Position numbers and translations under genes: made by a program
NCBI GenBank assembly: GCA_020852965.1
Contig: JADYZV010000057.1
Location: forward strand, 1 to 37,687
Direction: 5' to 3'
Source: Pirellulaceae bacterium
GTDB lineage: Bacteria; Planctomycetota; Planctomycetia; Pirellulales; Pirellulaceae
DNA length: 37,687 nt
Notes under the pieces: generated by a model
Databases searched by the model: none
Told to the model about the DNA's origin: nothing
Seen by the model: only the letters and a program-made list of their open reading frames with translations
Part shown: positions 16,747-26,700 of the stretch, one piece after another
Layout of the letters: each line of letters starts with the position of its first letter
Position numbering within the stretch: position 1 is the first letter of the stretch

Positions 16747-17814
16747 ATGTTCTATTCACCTTGGTATTTTCTGCTGCTGCTGTTGGTGCCGCTGATCGCT
16801 TGGCGTTTGTTCGCACCTCGGCGTCGCTGTGCGATCCGGTTTAGTAGTCTCAAGCTCGCTCAGCAACTCAGGCCAACTCTGCGCCAGCGTCTGACTTGGT
16901 TGCCTGGGGCGTTGACTCTGGCTGCCATTGTGTTCCTGGTATTGGGTATCGCCCGTCCACGAGAAGGTCGCGAGCAGACTATCGCCGAGAGTGAAGGGAT
17001 CGCGATTGAGATGGTCGTCGACCGCAGTGGCAGTATGCGAGCGATGGATTTTCAAATTGATGGAGAACATGTCGACCGACTGACTGCGATAAAGAAAGTG
17101 GCTGGTGAGTTCGTCGCAGGTGACAAAGAGCTCGATGGACGGTTTAGCGACTTGGTTGGGCTCATTACTTTCGCGGGGTATGCGGATGGCGAAACGCCCC
17201 CCACACTCGATCATGCTTTCCTGATTGCACAGCTTAATAGCGCTAGCATTGTGAGCGCTCGCAGCGAAGACGGTACGGCCATAGGTGATGCTATTTCACT
17301 GGCCGTCGAGAAACTCAATGCCTTAGACGCTCGCCAAAAAGAAAAGGTTAAAAGCAAGGTTATCATTCTGCTGACAGATGGTGAAAACAACGCGGGTGTG
17401 CTAGAGCCGATCCAGGCTGCCGAGTTGGCCGAAACGATGGGCATCAAGATTTACACGATTGGGGTGGGGACCAAGGGAGAAGCCCCCGTGCCAGTGACGG
17501 ATGTGTTCGGCCGCAGCACGGTGCAGATGATGCCAGTCAATATCGACGAGGCAACCCTAGAGAAAGTCGCCTCGATAACTGGCGGAAAGTACTTCCGAGC
17601 TACCGATACCGATTCGCTGAAAGCCATCTATGGCGAGATTGACAAACTGGAAAAGACAAGTGTGGAAGCGCAATATTTCGTCGACTATCGCGAGCTGGCC
17701 GTTCAATCGACCACTGCCGGTTGGTACAGCATACCACCCCTGTTGTTAATTGCATTCGTACTATTGGCGGCACGACTTGTGCTTCAGCAAACATGGTTGA
17801 GAGAGCTCGCCTAA
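16747..17814 (+). CDS. batA: BatA-like VWA-domain membrane protein
   Basis: This 355-residue protein has two N-terminal hydrophobic helices (about 4-22 and 52-70), a VWA domain and a C-terminal helix (about 327-348), the standard BatA topology. The metal-ion site DRSGS begins at Asp92 with Ser94 and Ser96, and LLTDGENNAG and TIGVGT are the other VWA landmarks. The N-terminal SPWYFLLLLLVPLIAW opening is typical of the BatA/BatB family. ATG follows directly on the stop of the previous gene with no gap, so translation must be coupled. Bat proteins are tied to aerotolerance and stress survival in Bacteroides and Leptospira; the exact role in planctomycetes is unknown. Confidence 0.93.
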   Translation: MFYSPWYFLLLLLVPLIAWRLFAPRRRCAIRFSSLKLAQQLRPTLRQRLTWLPGALTLAAIVFLVLGIARPREGREQTIAESEGIAIEMVVDRSGSMRAMDFQIDGEHVDRLTAIKKVAGEFVAGDKELDGRFSDLVGLITFAGYADGETPPTLDHAFLIAQLNSASIVSARSEDGTAIGDAISLAVEKLNALDARQKEKVKSKVIILLTDGENNAGVLEPIQAAELAETMGIKIYTIGVGTKGEAPVPVTDVFGRSTVQMMPVNIDEATLEKVASITGGKYFRATDTDSLKAIYGEIDKLEKTSVEAQYFVDYRELAVQSTTAGWYSIPPLLLIAFVLLAARLVLQQTWLRELA

Positions 17815-17816
17815 AC

Positions 17817-18000
17817 GTAGCTCGGTGGTCCTCCACCGAGAGGAAACATCAGTAGCTCGGTGGTCCCCCACCGAGAGAAACAACGACCGACCAGTTTAAG
17901 AATTCGAGTGGGCAGGTCGGCATGAGACTTGTGATATTTATAAGCCAATAAGAATAGACTTAGTGAGAAAAAAGAGAAACGGCGGGGACCACCGCGCTAC
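17817..18000. repeat. Three family B inverted repeats between batA and batB
   Basis: Copies lie at 17817-17840 and 17852-17875 (GTAGCTCGGTGGTCC orientation) and at 17979-18000 in the reverse orientation (ACGGCGGGGACCACCGCG). The first begins 3 nt after the batA stop. The batB ribosome binding site (AGAGGA) follows 8 nt after the last copy. The about 200-nt gap is otherwise featureless. Confidence 0.75.
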
Positions 18001-18017
18001 TTTAGCAGAGGACAATC

Positions 18018-19085
18018 ATGGATATTCAACTTGGCAATCCAAACAGCCTATACCTACTCGCACTCGTTGCGATCGGGCTAGGGCTGACCGCTTGGGCGAC
18101 TGTGGCCAGGCGCCGCGCCGTGAGACGATTTGCCTCGACAAACTTGAGCAAGCGGTTGTTACCTTCCGGAAATTCTTCGCGACAGTGGGTGTCTGCTCTG
18201 CTCGTGTCAATCAGTTTGGCGCTGCTGGCGATCGCGCTGACCGACATTCGCTGGGGGAAGGCTTGGCACGAAGTTCCCCAGAAGGGAATCGAGGTCATGT
18301 TTGTGCTGGACGTATCGCGCAGCATGCTCGCTGAAGATGCCACGCCCAATCGACTCACACGAGCCAAGCAACAGATCAAAGATATGATCGATGAAATGGC
18401 GGGCGACCGTGTTGGTCTGCTCGTCTTTGCTGGCGAAACGCGTCAATCGGTGCCGCTGACGAGCCACTACGAAGACTTTAAGCAAACGCTCGACTCGGTT
18501 GGCCCGCATACTGTACGCAGCGGTGGTTCACGGCTGGGGGATGCGCTCGAGGCTGCTTCCAATGGATTCCTCAGCAAGACGAACGACCACAAAGCGATCG
18601 TAGTCTTCACCGATGGGGAAGACCAGGAGAGCAATCCTGTCGAGGTGGCCAAACAGTTGTACGCCGATAAGGGGATTCGCATTTTTACCGTCGGGTTGGG
18701 GGACATGGATCAAGGTGCTCGAGTGCCGGAATCGGAAGATGGCCGAGGCGGCTATGTGAAATACCAAGGACAGCAAGTTTGGTCCCGCATGAATGGCCAA
18801 GTGCTTGAAGAGATCGCGGCGGACACCAATGGAGCGTACATTCCTGCCGGCACCCGCCGCGTGAACATGAGAGACGTCTATCACAACTATGTCGCCAACA
18901 TTGAGCAAACGGAGTTTGAAACAGCCAAAATCAATTCGTACATTGCACGGTTTCAATGGTTCGCAGTTCCCGCATTGGCACTGTTGCTGCTCGAAGTATA
19001 CCTGTCGACGCGACCCGCCAAACCGACAGCGGAAGTACTGCCTGATACGAAACCGGCCGGGCGATCGATGAGGCAAGCTGCTTAG
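18018..19085 (+). CDS. batB: BatB-like VWA-domain membrane protein
   Basis: A 355-residue paralogue of BatA. It has N-terminal helices at about 10-28 and 56-74, a VWA domain with DVSRS (Asp98, Ser100, Ser102), VVFTDGEDQESNP and FTVGLGD, and a C-terminal helix (FAVPALALLLLEVYLS, about 316-332). ATG 18018 is preceded by GCAGAGGACA, a reasonable ribosome binding site. BatA and BatB are thought to form a membrane complex with the TPR protein BatC. The batA-batB gap is filled with family B hairpins, which could modulate relative expression. Confidence 0.93.
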   Translation: MDIQLGNPNSLYLLALVAIGLGLTAWATVARRRAVRRFASTNLSKRLLPSGNSSRQWVSALLVSISLALLAIALTDIRWGKAWHEVPQKGIEVMFVLDVSRSMLAEDATPNRLTRAKQQIKDMIDEMAGDRVGLLVFAGETRQSVPLTSHYEDFKQTLDSVGPHTVRSGGSRLGDALEAASNGFLSKTNDHKAIVVFTDGEDQESNPVEVAKQLYADKGIRIFTVGLGDMDQGARVPESEDGRGGYVKYQGQQVWSRMNGQVLEEIAADTNGAYIPAGTRRVNMRDVYHNYVANIEQTEFETAKINSYIARFQWFAVPALALLLLEVYLSTRPAKPTAEVLPDTKPAGRSMRQAA

Positions 19086-19128
19086 TGTCGTGTGGAAACC
19101 AACTGCCGGAGTTCGACCGTGGCTTAAG

Positions 19129-19169
19129 CGTCCAGCCTGCGATTTCTGGACGGTAAGCTGAAAGCTTAC
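19129..19169. repeat. Two adjacent hairpins between batB and batC
   Basis: CGTCCAG (19129-19135) pairs with CTGGACG (19146-19152), and immediately after, GTAAGCT (19153-19159) pairs with AGCTTAC (19163-19169) across a GAA loop. Both 7-bp stems are perfect. They are not followed by a T-run, so RNA processing, stability or a third repeat family is more likely than a simple terminator. Confidence 0.6.
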
Positions 19170-19242
19170 GCCACTTTCCAACTCGAAAACTTGGCTTTGA
19201 TACTGCACTCGTCAGAAAGACACGCTTCGAAGGAAAAGATCC

Positions 19243-20577
19243 ATGACGATAACTATTCATCAATTTGTTGCAGCACTCTGCATCTGTAGCGCCATGTCTA
19301 GTTCCGTGCTAGCGCAGCCGGCAGCTAATCGCAATAGCGTCGCGCTCGATTCGGCTGCGCGTATCAATGCGGCTAACGCCTTGGTGCGAGAAGGCAAAGC
19401 TGCTGAGGCTATCGAGGACTATCAACAAGTGCCGGTAACCGACGCGGATCGAGACCAATTGACCTACAACTTGGGAGTAGCCGAATACCGAGAGGGAAAT
19501 ATTGATGCTGCGAAGATGCACTTTACAGAAGCCTCCGCGTCAAGCCAAACGTCACTGGCAGCCCGTAGCCGCTACAACTTGGGGAATTGCTTTTACAGTG
19601 AGGCAGTCAGCGCGATCGCGAAAGACAAACCGGCGGCAAGCGACGCGTTGTTTGCCGAGCCCTCGCGCAGCATAAAAAGCGATGTAGCTAAGCAAGACAT
19701 TGCGACGGCCATCGATGCCTTGCGTCAAGCTATCGGTCACTACCGTGGCTCGCTGGCGGCGGACCCAAATCACACAGACGCACGTGCCAATATTGAATTG
19801 GCTGGACAACTATTGAGGGAACTGCAGGAGGAGCAGAAGCAAGATCAGCAGAATCAAGAGCGGCAGAAACAAGATCAACAGAAACAAGACCAACAGGAAC
19901 AAGACCAACAGAAACAAGACCAACAGAAACAAGACCAACAGGAACAAGACCAACAGAAACAAGACCAACAGAAACAGGATCAACAGGAACAGGATCAACA
20001 GGAACAGGATCAACAGGAACAGGATCAACAGGAACAAGATCAACAAGAACAAGATCAACAAAGTGGCAATCAGCAGCGGTCGTCCGAGCAGAAGCAAGAG
20101 GCCGAATCGCAGGACAGTCAGGACTCGAAGTCTGGCGAGCCAGGTTCTCAAGGCGAAGAGTCGCAGCAAGACAAGGAACCACAACAACCGTCTGGCGAGC
20201 CAAAGGAACAACAGCCTGACAAGCGAACTTCGAAGCCCGAGCAAGAGTCTTCCGCGAACAACCCCCAATCGCAGCCAAACAAGCAGCCACAGACTGCCGA
20301 AGAACAACAACCGAGTGAAGTGGCTGATGAAAAGGAAGAAGCCGAGAAGAAGCAAGCTGTGCCGACTGGCGAACTAACGGCCGCCAGTGAGCAGGAGGCA
20401 GGTGAGAAGCCCCAAAGCCCCTTCGGGATGGCCGATCCCAATGCGGACAATGGTCTCATGACGAAGGAAGAAGCTCTCAAGATGCTACAAGCTGTACGTG
20501 ATCGCGACATGTTACGAAGATTGAGGCAAGAACAGCTTCAGCGGAGTCGGCATATTCCGACCGACCGCGATTGGTAA
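19243..20577 (+). CDS. batC: BatC-like TPR protein with long Gln-rich repeat
   Basis: This 444-residue exported protein has a signal peptide (MTITIHQFVAALCICSAMSS, cut near LAQPA). TPR-type repeats follow over about residues 30-195 (LTYNLGVAEYREGNIDAAK, RYNLGNCFYSEA, AIDALRQAIGHYRGSLAADP), the BatC plan. From about 198 to 272 the protein is a tandem of the pentapeptides DQQKQ and DQQEQ, encoded by 15-bp repeats. A further Gln/Glu/Ser/Pro-rich region runs to about 390. The end is a conserved basic-acidic tail with GLMTKEEALKMLQAVRDRD. The start follows GAAGGAAAAG. The low-complexity part is probably a flexible charged spacer in the periplasm and is likely to vary in length between strains. Confidence 0.9.
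   Translation: MTITIHQFVAALCICSAMSSSVLAQPAANRNSVALDSAARINAANALVREGKAAEAIEDYQQVPVTDADRDQLTYNLGVAEYREGNIDAAKMHFTEASASSQTSLAARSRYNLGNCFYSEAVSAIAKDKPAASDALFAEPSRSIKSDVAKQDIATAIDALRQAIGHYRGSLAADPNHTDARANIELAGQLLRELQEEQKQDQQNQERQKQDQQKQDQQEQDQQKQDQQKQDQQEQDQQKQDQQKQDQQEQDQQEQDQQEQDQQEQDQQEQDQQSGNQQRSSEQKQEAESQDSQDSKSGEPGSQGEESQQDKEPQQPSGEPKEQQPDKRTSKPEQESSANNPQSQPNKQPQTAEEQQPSEVADEKEEAEKKQAVPTGELTAASEQEAGEKPQSPFGMADPNADNGLMTKEEALKMLQAVRDRDMLRRLRQEQLQRSRHIPTDRDW
19840..20061 (+). repeat. 15-bp tandem repeat in batC
   Basis: About 14 units of CAACAGRAACARGAY-type sequence, each coding five residues (DQQKQ or DQQEQ), lie in unbroken frame. Neighbouring units are identical or differ at silent third positions, which suggests recent expansion by slippage or unequal exchange. 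Confidence 0.9.
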
Positions 20578-20674
20578 CTGGAACCAATAGCCAGAATTCG
20601 AAGTCACCCAATGTGGTTGAAAGACCTTCGAGTCGCCAAGCTTGCGCGAGATTAGCAACCAAAAGGAAACCGCC

Positions 20675-23536
20675 ATGAAATCGCTTATCGCATCCATCGC
20701 AATTGCAATGACCACGCTCTTCGTGTGCAGCGCCTCGGCAGCTCAGGTCGAAGCGAGACTCTCCAGTCGCGAAGCCTACGTGGGGACGCCCATCACATTG
20801 CAGATCTCGATTGCCGATGCTAGCGACTATCAGCAACCGACGATTCCTGAAATCGATGGTTGCGACATTCGCTCGGCTGGTAGGCCATCTCAAAGTTCAC
20901 AGGTCACGATTGTCAATGGGCGCCGTAGCGAAAGCCATAGCGTGACCATGCGATATCTGATCACACCACGTCGCCCAGGGAGTTTCGAAATTCCGTCGAT
21001 CGAGGTACAAGCTGACGGAAAGACGACGAAGATTCCTCCGCAGCAGTTCGTGGTAACCAAGAGCGTCACGGGCGATCTGCTCTTCGTCGAGATCGAAGGG
21101 AATAAGGACAAAGTCTTTGTGGGGCAACCACTCGATTTGACTCTGAAGATTTGGATCAAGCCTTACCGCGACCGTGAGCGAGAATTGGTGCTGTCCGAAG
21201 AGGATATGTGGAAGATGCTTTCGAAGCAGACATCTTGGGGTGGTTTTGCCGCACGCATGCAGGAGTTGGCTGAAAACGGCCAGCGTCCGGGTGGCCAAGA
21301 GGTATTGCGTGATAATGGACAGGGTGAACAGCGGAGCTACTACTTGTACGAGATACCTGCGACGGTCTATCCGAAGCGACCGGGAAAAATTGATGCGGAC
21401 GATGTACAAATTGTGGTCAACTATCCGACGAAGCTCGGGCAATCGCGCTCACCCTTTGGAAGCTTGTTTGAAGACAGTCCGTTTGGTTCGGGCTCGCCTT
21501 TCTCTGGGATGATGAACGATGACTTTTTTGGCTCGCCCTTTGGCAATCGTCTAGCGGTTACGGCTTCACGTCCGGTCGTAGGCGATGTCAGCGTAGGCTC
21601 CACTCAAGTCGTTCCGGTTCCGTTGGAAGGGCGGCCCAATGACTACCGAGGTGCAGTGGGGCGGTATCGCATAGTGACACACGCTACGCCGGCGACCGTT
21701 GACGCGGGCGACCCAATCACGCTGGACATCGGCATTGCGGGGTCTGGGCCAATGGAATTTGTACAGGCACCGCCATTGAACGAATTGACTGGACTGGTTG
21801 CCGATTTCAAAGTCGCCGACGAATCGTTGGCAGGATTTGTTCAGGACGATGCCAAAGTCTTCTCGACCACGATTCGCCCTCGACGCGAAGGGATTACTGA
21901 AATTCCGGCGATTCCATTCAGCTTCTTTGATCCTGACACAGAAAAGTATGTAACGGTGAAGAGCGACCCTCTTTCGATCACCGTCAACAAATCCGAAACG
22001 CTCGCTTTGGATGCGATTGTGGGGAATGCCCGAGGGAATAAGTCTTCTGCCGACTCGGCGGCCGCGACCAGTGCAAACGCATTGCCCGACTTTACCAATG
22101 ACAATTCCCCAAGCGTGCTGATATCGCGCCCGTTGGCGTCCCATACTCCATGGTGGGTGAGTTTTGTAATCGTTCCGCCAGTAATCTGGCTGATCACCTG
22201 GTGCTTTCAGCATCGTGCCGCGATTGCCAGTCGCTTGCCCAGTTTGCGGTCTGCGCGCAGTCGCTGCTTGGTTGCAATCGAACGGGCCGCCAACGGCGAC
22301 GATCTCGCCGACGCGTTGATAGGCTATATTTCCAGGCGGAGCGGCCAAGTCTGTAGTACCACAACTCAAGCCATGGGCATCCTGCGAGTTGCTGGGTTGA
22401 CGAGTGTGGCAAATGAGGTCGAGTCCTTTCTCTGCATTCTTCAACGTAGCACGGCGGTCCACGGTCGTGGACTCAGCCATAGCAACCCTGACATCCAAGT
22501 TGAGAACAACTTCGAACTTCAAAAAGACCCGGTGGAGACCACCGAGCTAGCGAGAGCCCGAGACCACGCGATTACGCTAGTAGACAGAATCGAATCGGAC
22601 TGGGCCGCGCAGGGCACGTCTCGCGTGAAGTTGCCACGCAAGCATTTTGCCAACAATGCTATCCCACCCGTTGCCAAACGCTCGCTCGGTTTGCTATTGG
22701 CCGCCGCGCTGGCGTGCTGCTCAACGTGCTCGATTGCTGGGGAACCCGTCACACTTTCCAACGCGCAACAAGCAACCCTGCTTAATGAAGCGGGAGCGAC
22801 CTACACGAAAGCCACCGAATTGGCCCAAACCGACTCGGCCGCTGCCAAGGAGTTATTCCAAACGGCGGCAGGCAAGTATCAATTGCTCGTCGATAGTGGC
22901 ATACAAAATGGGAGCTTATACACTGACCTGGGGAATGCCTATTTGCAGAGTGGCGAACTGGGGCATGCGATCGTGAACTATGAACGGGCTCTACAGTTCG
23001 AACCTAGCAATCGGCAGGTGGCAATCAATCTGCAGTTTGCCAATAAACAGGTTGAAGGCCAAGAGTCGTTGCCGACAACGATGGCCGCTACATCCCTCGA
23101 GTCGTACCTGCAGAAGATTCGTTTCGTCAATGCAACATTAGTTCAATTCGTCGGTAGACGTAGCGTGATTTGGACGCTAGCGATTTCTTCATTGCTGTTT
23201 TGGGGGCTATGGATCGCGCGCACGCTGGGGGCCAGTATTCCAGTCTGGCGAATTGCGACTGTACCTGCTTTGTTGCTAGTCGTTTCGTTAAGTTCGCTAA
23301 TATTGACCGAGACCAGCTCGCCATCGCCATATCGTGCGATCATCGTGAACAACAACGTCCGTCTTCACTCGGGTGACGGAGAGCAGTTTGACGAAGTGTT
23401 CTCGATCGACGCGGCTCAAGGTCATCGCGTCGAAGTGCTGGCTCGGCGCGGGTCTTGGACTCAGATTCGTACAATAGAAGGTCACACCGGCTGGATTCCC
23501 GCACATGCCGTTGAGTCGTTTGCAATGAGCTCGTAA
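20675..23536 (+). CDS. BatD-BatE fusion: BatD domain, TPR repeats and C-terminal SH3 domain
   Basis: This protein has 953 residues. ATG 20675 follows AAAAGGAAA and gives a signal peptide (MKSLIASIAIAMTTLFVCSA). The first about 490 residues are BatD: a series of beta-sandwich domains (YVGTPITLQISIADAS; FVGQPLDLTLKIWIKPY; DAGDPITLDIGIAGSG) and a transmembrane helix from Trp493 (WWVSFVIVPPVIWLITW). After a cytoplasmic linker, a second hydrophobic segment from about 669 (RSLGLLLAAALACCSTCS, cut-like IAGEP) begins a BatE-like half: TPR (about 745-779, YTDLGNAYLQSGELGHAIVN), two helices (about 830-870), and a bacterial SH3 domain (about 886-948, NNNVRLHSGDG to GHTGWIPAHAV). In Bacteroides BatD and BatE are separate proteins. 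Family B repeats lie in the linker. It ends the operon. Confidence 0.9.
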   Translation: MKSLIASIAIAMTTLFVCSASAAQVEARLSSREAYVGTPITLQISIADASDYQQPTIPEIDGCDIRSAGRPSQSSQVTIVNGRRSESHSVTMRYLITPRRPGSFEIPSIEVQADGKTTKIPPQQFVVTKSVTGDLLFVEIEGNKDKVFVGQPLDLTLKIWIKPYRDRERELVLSEEDMWKMLSKQTSWGGFAARMQELAENGQRPGGQEVLRDNGQGEQRSYYLYEIPATVYPKRPGKIDADDVQIVVNYPTKLGQSRSPFGSLFEDSPFGSGSPFSGMMNDDFFGSPFGNRLAVTASRPVVGDVSVGSTQVVPVPLEGRPNDYRGAVGRYRIVTHATPATVDAGDPITLDIGIAGSGPMEFVQAPPLNELTGLVADFKVADESLAGFVQDDAKVFSTTIRPRREGITEIPAIPFSFFDPDTEKYVTVKSDPLSITVNKSETLALDAIVGNARGNKSSADSAAATSANALPDFTNDNSPSVLISRPLASHTPWWVSFVIVPPVIWLITWCFQHRAAIASRLPSLRSARSRCLVAIERAANGDDLADALIGYISRRSGQVCSTTTQAMGILRVAGLTSVANEVESFLCILQRSTAVHGRGLSHSNPDIQVENNFELQKDPVETTELARARDHAITLVDRIESDWAAQGTSRVKLPRKHFANNAIPPVAKRSLGLLLAAALACCSTCSIAGEPVTLSNAQQATLLNEAGATYTKATELAQTDSAAAKELFQTAAGKYQLLVDSGIQNGSLYTDLGNAYLQSGELGHAIVNYERALQFEPSNRQVAINLQFANKQVEGQESLPTTMAATSLESYLQKIRFVNATLVQFVGRRSVIWTLAISSLLFWGLWIARTLGASIPVWRIATVPALLLVVSLSSLILTETSSPSPYRAIIVNNNVRLHSGDGEQFDEVFSIDAAQGHRVEVLARRGSWTQIRTIEGHTGWIPAHAVESFAMSS
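22529..22550 (+). repeat. Family B inverted repeat inside the batD-batE fusion
   Basis: CCGGTGGAGACCACCGAGCT and the following AG are read in frame as PVETTEL. A partial, opposite-orientation copy (GTAGCACGGCGGTCCAC) is at 22446-22462. Both lie in the linker between the BatD and BatE halves. Confidence 0.65.
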
Positions 23537-23674
23537 CTTCGGCTCTGTATGCGACAGCCATATCGCCTAGTTCGTTACAGGCTGATACCGCCTAGTTACC
23601 AAATGGACAGCCAAGTACGCTTGCATTTTGTGCAATCATTGCTCAACCTGCCAGAGGTTTTGACCGTCGTGAAA

Positions 23675-23718
23675 GGGACTCGCGGGCTTCGTCCACGACC
23701 CCCATTTTAGACGTGGAC
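23675..23718. terminator. Family A half copy and hairpin between convergent operons
   Basis: 23675-23699 resembles a right arm of family A (GGGACTCG, then CTTCGTCCACGAC). Its GTCCACG (23691-23697) pairs perfectly with CGTGGAC (23712-23718) across a 14-nt loop. The site lies between the ends of batDE and czcA, where a bidirectional terminator is expected. The rest of the 188-nt gap shows only a short direct repeat (CGCCTAGTT). Confidence 0.4.
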
Positions 23719-23724
23719 AGAGCG

Positions 23725-26700
23725 CTAGTCAGTTGGATTTCGATGGTCACTGGCGAACCAGGAATAGATGGCTGGAAGCACGACGCAAGTCAGCAGTGTG
23801 CTGGTGATCAGTCCTCCAATCACGACCGTTGCCAGAGGTCGCTGCATTTCCGCTCCGTCGCTAGTTGACAACGCCATGGGCAGGAACCCAAGACTGGCTA
23901 CCATAGCGGTCATCAACACGGGTCGAAGGCGATCATCTGCGGCCTTCAGCGCGGAAGACTTTTTATCTACGCCGCATTTGCGATGTTGTTCGGCGTCGCT
24001 GACCCACACCAGCCCGTTGAGTACTGCAACTCCGAACAGGGCGATAAAACCGACTCCCGCCGCGATGCTAAAGGGCATGCCGCGCAACATCAGAGCAAAT
24101 ACACCGCCGCTAGCTGCCATCGGAACGCACAAAAAGATCAGTACGGCCATACGCGCCGATCCCAACGACGTGTGGAGAAGTAGAAAGATGATCAACAGCA
24201 CGATGGGGGTGATAATCATCAATCGCAGGCTGGCCGATTGCAGGCTTTCAAAGTCACCGCCCCAGCGCAGTTCGTAGTTCGCCGGCAAATGAACATGTTT
24301 GGCAACAGCCGCTTGAGCAGCGGCGACAAACGAGGCCACGTCGCGTCCCTGCACGTTTGCCGACACAAAAGTTCTGCGGCGTCCATCTTCGTGCTCGACT
24401 GAAGGGGGAGTCTGATCCAGTTTGATTTCGGCCAGCTCATACAGTGGAACTGGTTTTCCGCCCGCCCGTGCGACCGGCAATTGTTTCCACTGTTCGACGT
24501 CAGTTCTCCATGATTCGGGTAAACGTACGCGAATCGGGAAGCGAGCTCGACCTTCGAGCACTTCGCCGACTGGTCGCCCTCCGATCGCCGCGACCACGTC
24601 CATGACCTGCGCAGCGTCGATACCATAGCGGGCAAGTGCTTCTCGACTGGGCTCGACGGTGAGCGTTGCCAACGTTGACTGGATGTCGGCCTTCACATCG
24701 ATCGCGCCAGGCACACCGCGCAGCACTCGCTCGATCTCCTTGGCTTTGAGGGCCAGCATTTCCAAGTCATCGCCGTAGATCAGTGTCGCGAGGTCTGCTT
24801 TCACACCGGCCACCAGTTCATCCACGCGCATTTCAATGGGCTGCGTGACGCCGAACACGGCACCAGGCACTTTTTGCGAAAGGATCGAACGAATTTCGTT
24901 TTTCAGATCCTCACGACTCTTGGCGACGGGCCAATCGGACGAAGGTTTGAGCATTACCCAAATATCGCTTTGATTGACCCCCATCACGTCATTTGCAATC
25001 TCAGGTCGTCCGGTCTTAGTAAACACTGTCTTGACTTCGGGGAGTGCCAACAACTCCGTCTCGATGACCTTGGCCATCTGCTCCGCACCTTCCAGCGACG
25101 CGCTGGGCAGACGGACGGCTTCTACCAACAAATCGCCCTCGTTCAATCGCGGCATGAACTCGGCACCTAGATTGAACGCAATGGGAATGCTGATGAAGAA
25201 TAGGCTGGCGGCAGCGATTGCCGTAATCCGTGGTGCGGCCACGGCGCGGCGAACGAGCGGAAGATAGACTTTCTTCAGCATCCGGATTAGCCACAGATCA
25301 TGGTCATGCGGATCTTGCGGAAGTGACAATGAGGCCAGCGCGGGCATCAGCGTCATCGACAGAATGAATGACCCCAAAAGTGCGAACAGTACCGTCAAGG
25401 CCATCGGTCGGAATAGCTTACCTTCGGTCCCTTCCAACATCAGGACTGGAACATAGACGACGGCGATAATCAGCTCGCCAAACATTGTCGGCCCGCGAAC
25501 TTCGATGGACGCATCGCGAATGACAGCTAGGCGACTTTTGCCTTCATGGTTTTGCGACAATCGGCGCACACAGTTTTCTACCATGATGACGGACGAGTCG
25601 ACGATCAAGCCGAAGTCGATAGCGCCAAGGCTCATCAAACTAGCCGAGATCCCAATGGCCAGCATGAGGTTGGAAGCGAACAGCATGGACAGGGGAATGG
25701 CCAAGGCGACGATGATCCCAGCCCGTAGGCTGCCCAAGGTGATCAACAACACGATGGCTACCAAGGCACCACCTTCGAGCAAGTTCTTGATGACGGTGTG
25801 CAGCGTTCGGTCGATCAAGGCTTCTCGGTCGTAGATGATTTCCAGCCTCACATCTCTAGGCAAAGTGGATTGCACCTCAGCAATACGCGCCTTTGCGCGA
25901 TTGACGACATCGCGTGAGTTTTCGCCAATTCGCATCATCACCATACCGGTAACCGCTTCGCCACGTCCATCGCGACTGACCGCACCCTGGCGAGGTAACG
26001 CGGTGATGGCGACATCGGCAACATCGGAAAGCAACAGTGGCGAGCCTACGTCGCTGCGACGTAGAACGATATTCTCCAGGTCATTTACGTCGGTCAACAG
26101 CGCTTCGCCGCGAATGAACCGCTGTTCATCGTGATGGATCACGTAGCCGCCGCCCGTGTTGGCGTTGGCAGCTTCAATTCGAGAGTAGAGTTCTTCGAGA
26201 GTCAAATCTTGGTTCATCAGCTCGTCTGGGTCCGGTTGAACTTCGAACGACTTGTAGAATCCCCCCATGATGTTGATCTCGGTTACGCCGTCCACCTCTC
26301 GTAGTTTGGGTGCAACTTCCCATTCCAGCAATGTTCGAAGCTCCATGGGCGAGCGTGTGTCACTGCGCACTTCGAACTGCAAGATCTCCCCCAAAGCAGT
26401 GGTCATCGGCCCCAGTTCGGGCGGTCCATAACCGCTCGGCAAACTCGCCGATGCTTTGGAGAGCCGCTGGTTGACTTGTTGATTAGCGAAATAGACGTCG
26501 GTCCCCTCAGTGAACACAATTGTGATTACCGACAATCCCAATTTAGAAATACTGCGAACCTCTTCAACATTGGGCAGTCCTGCCATGGCCCATTCAATGG
26601 GGTAGGTGACTTGGCGTTCAACTTCTATCGGCGGCAAGGAGCCCGCCGAAGTAATGACGGTGACTTGCGTATTGGTAAGGTCGGGAACCGCGTCGATCGG

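Noticed and set aside
19810-20355. Leucine/valine-rich and Pro/Val-repeat reading frames on the minus strand opposite batC
   Set aside because: They are the antisense of the CAACAGGAACAAGAC-type repeats; the composition is an artefact of the repeat and there is no start signal.
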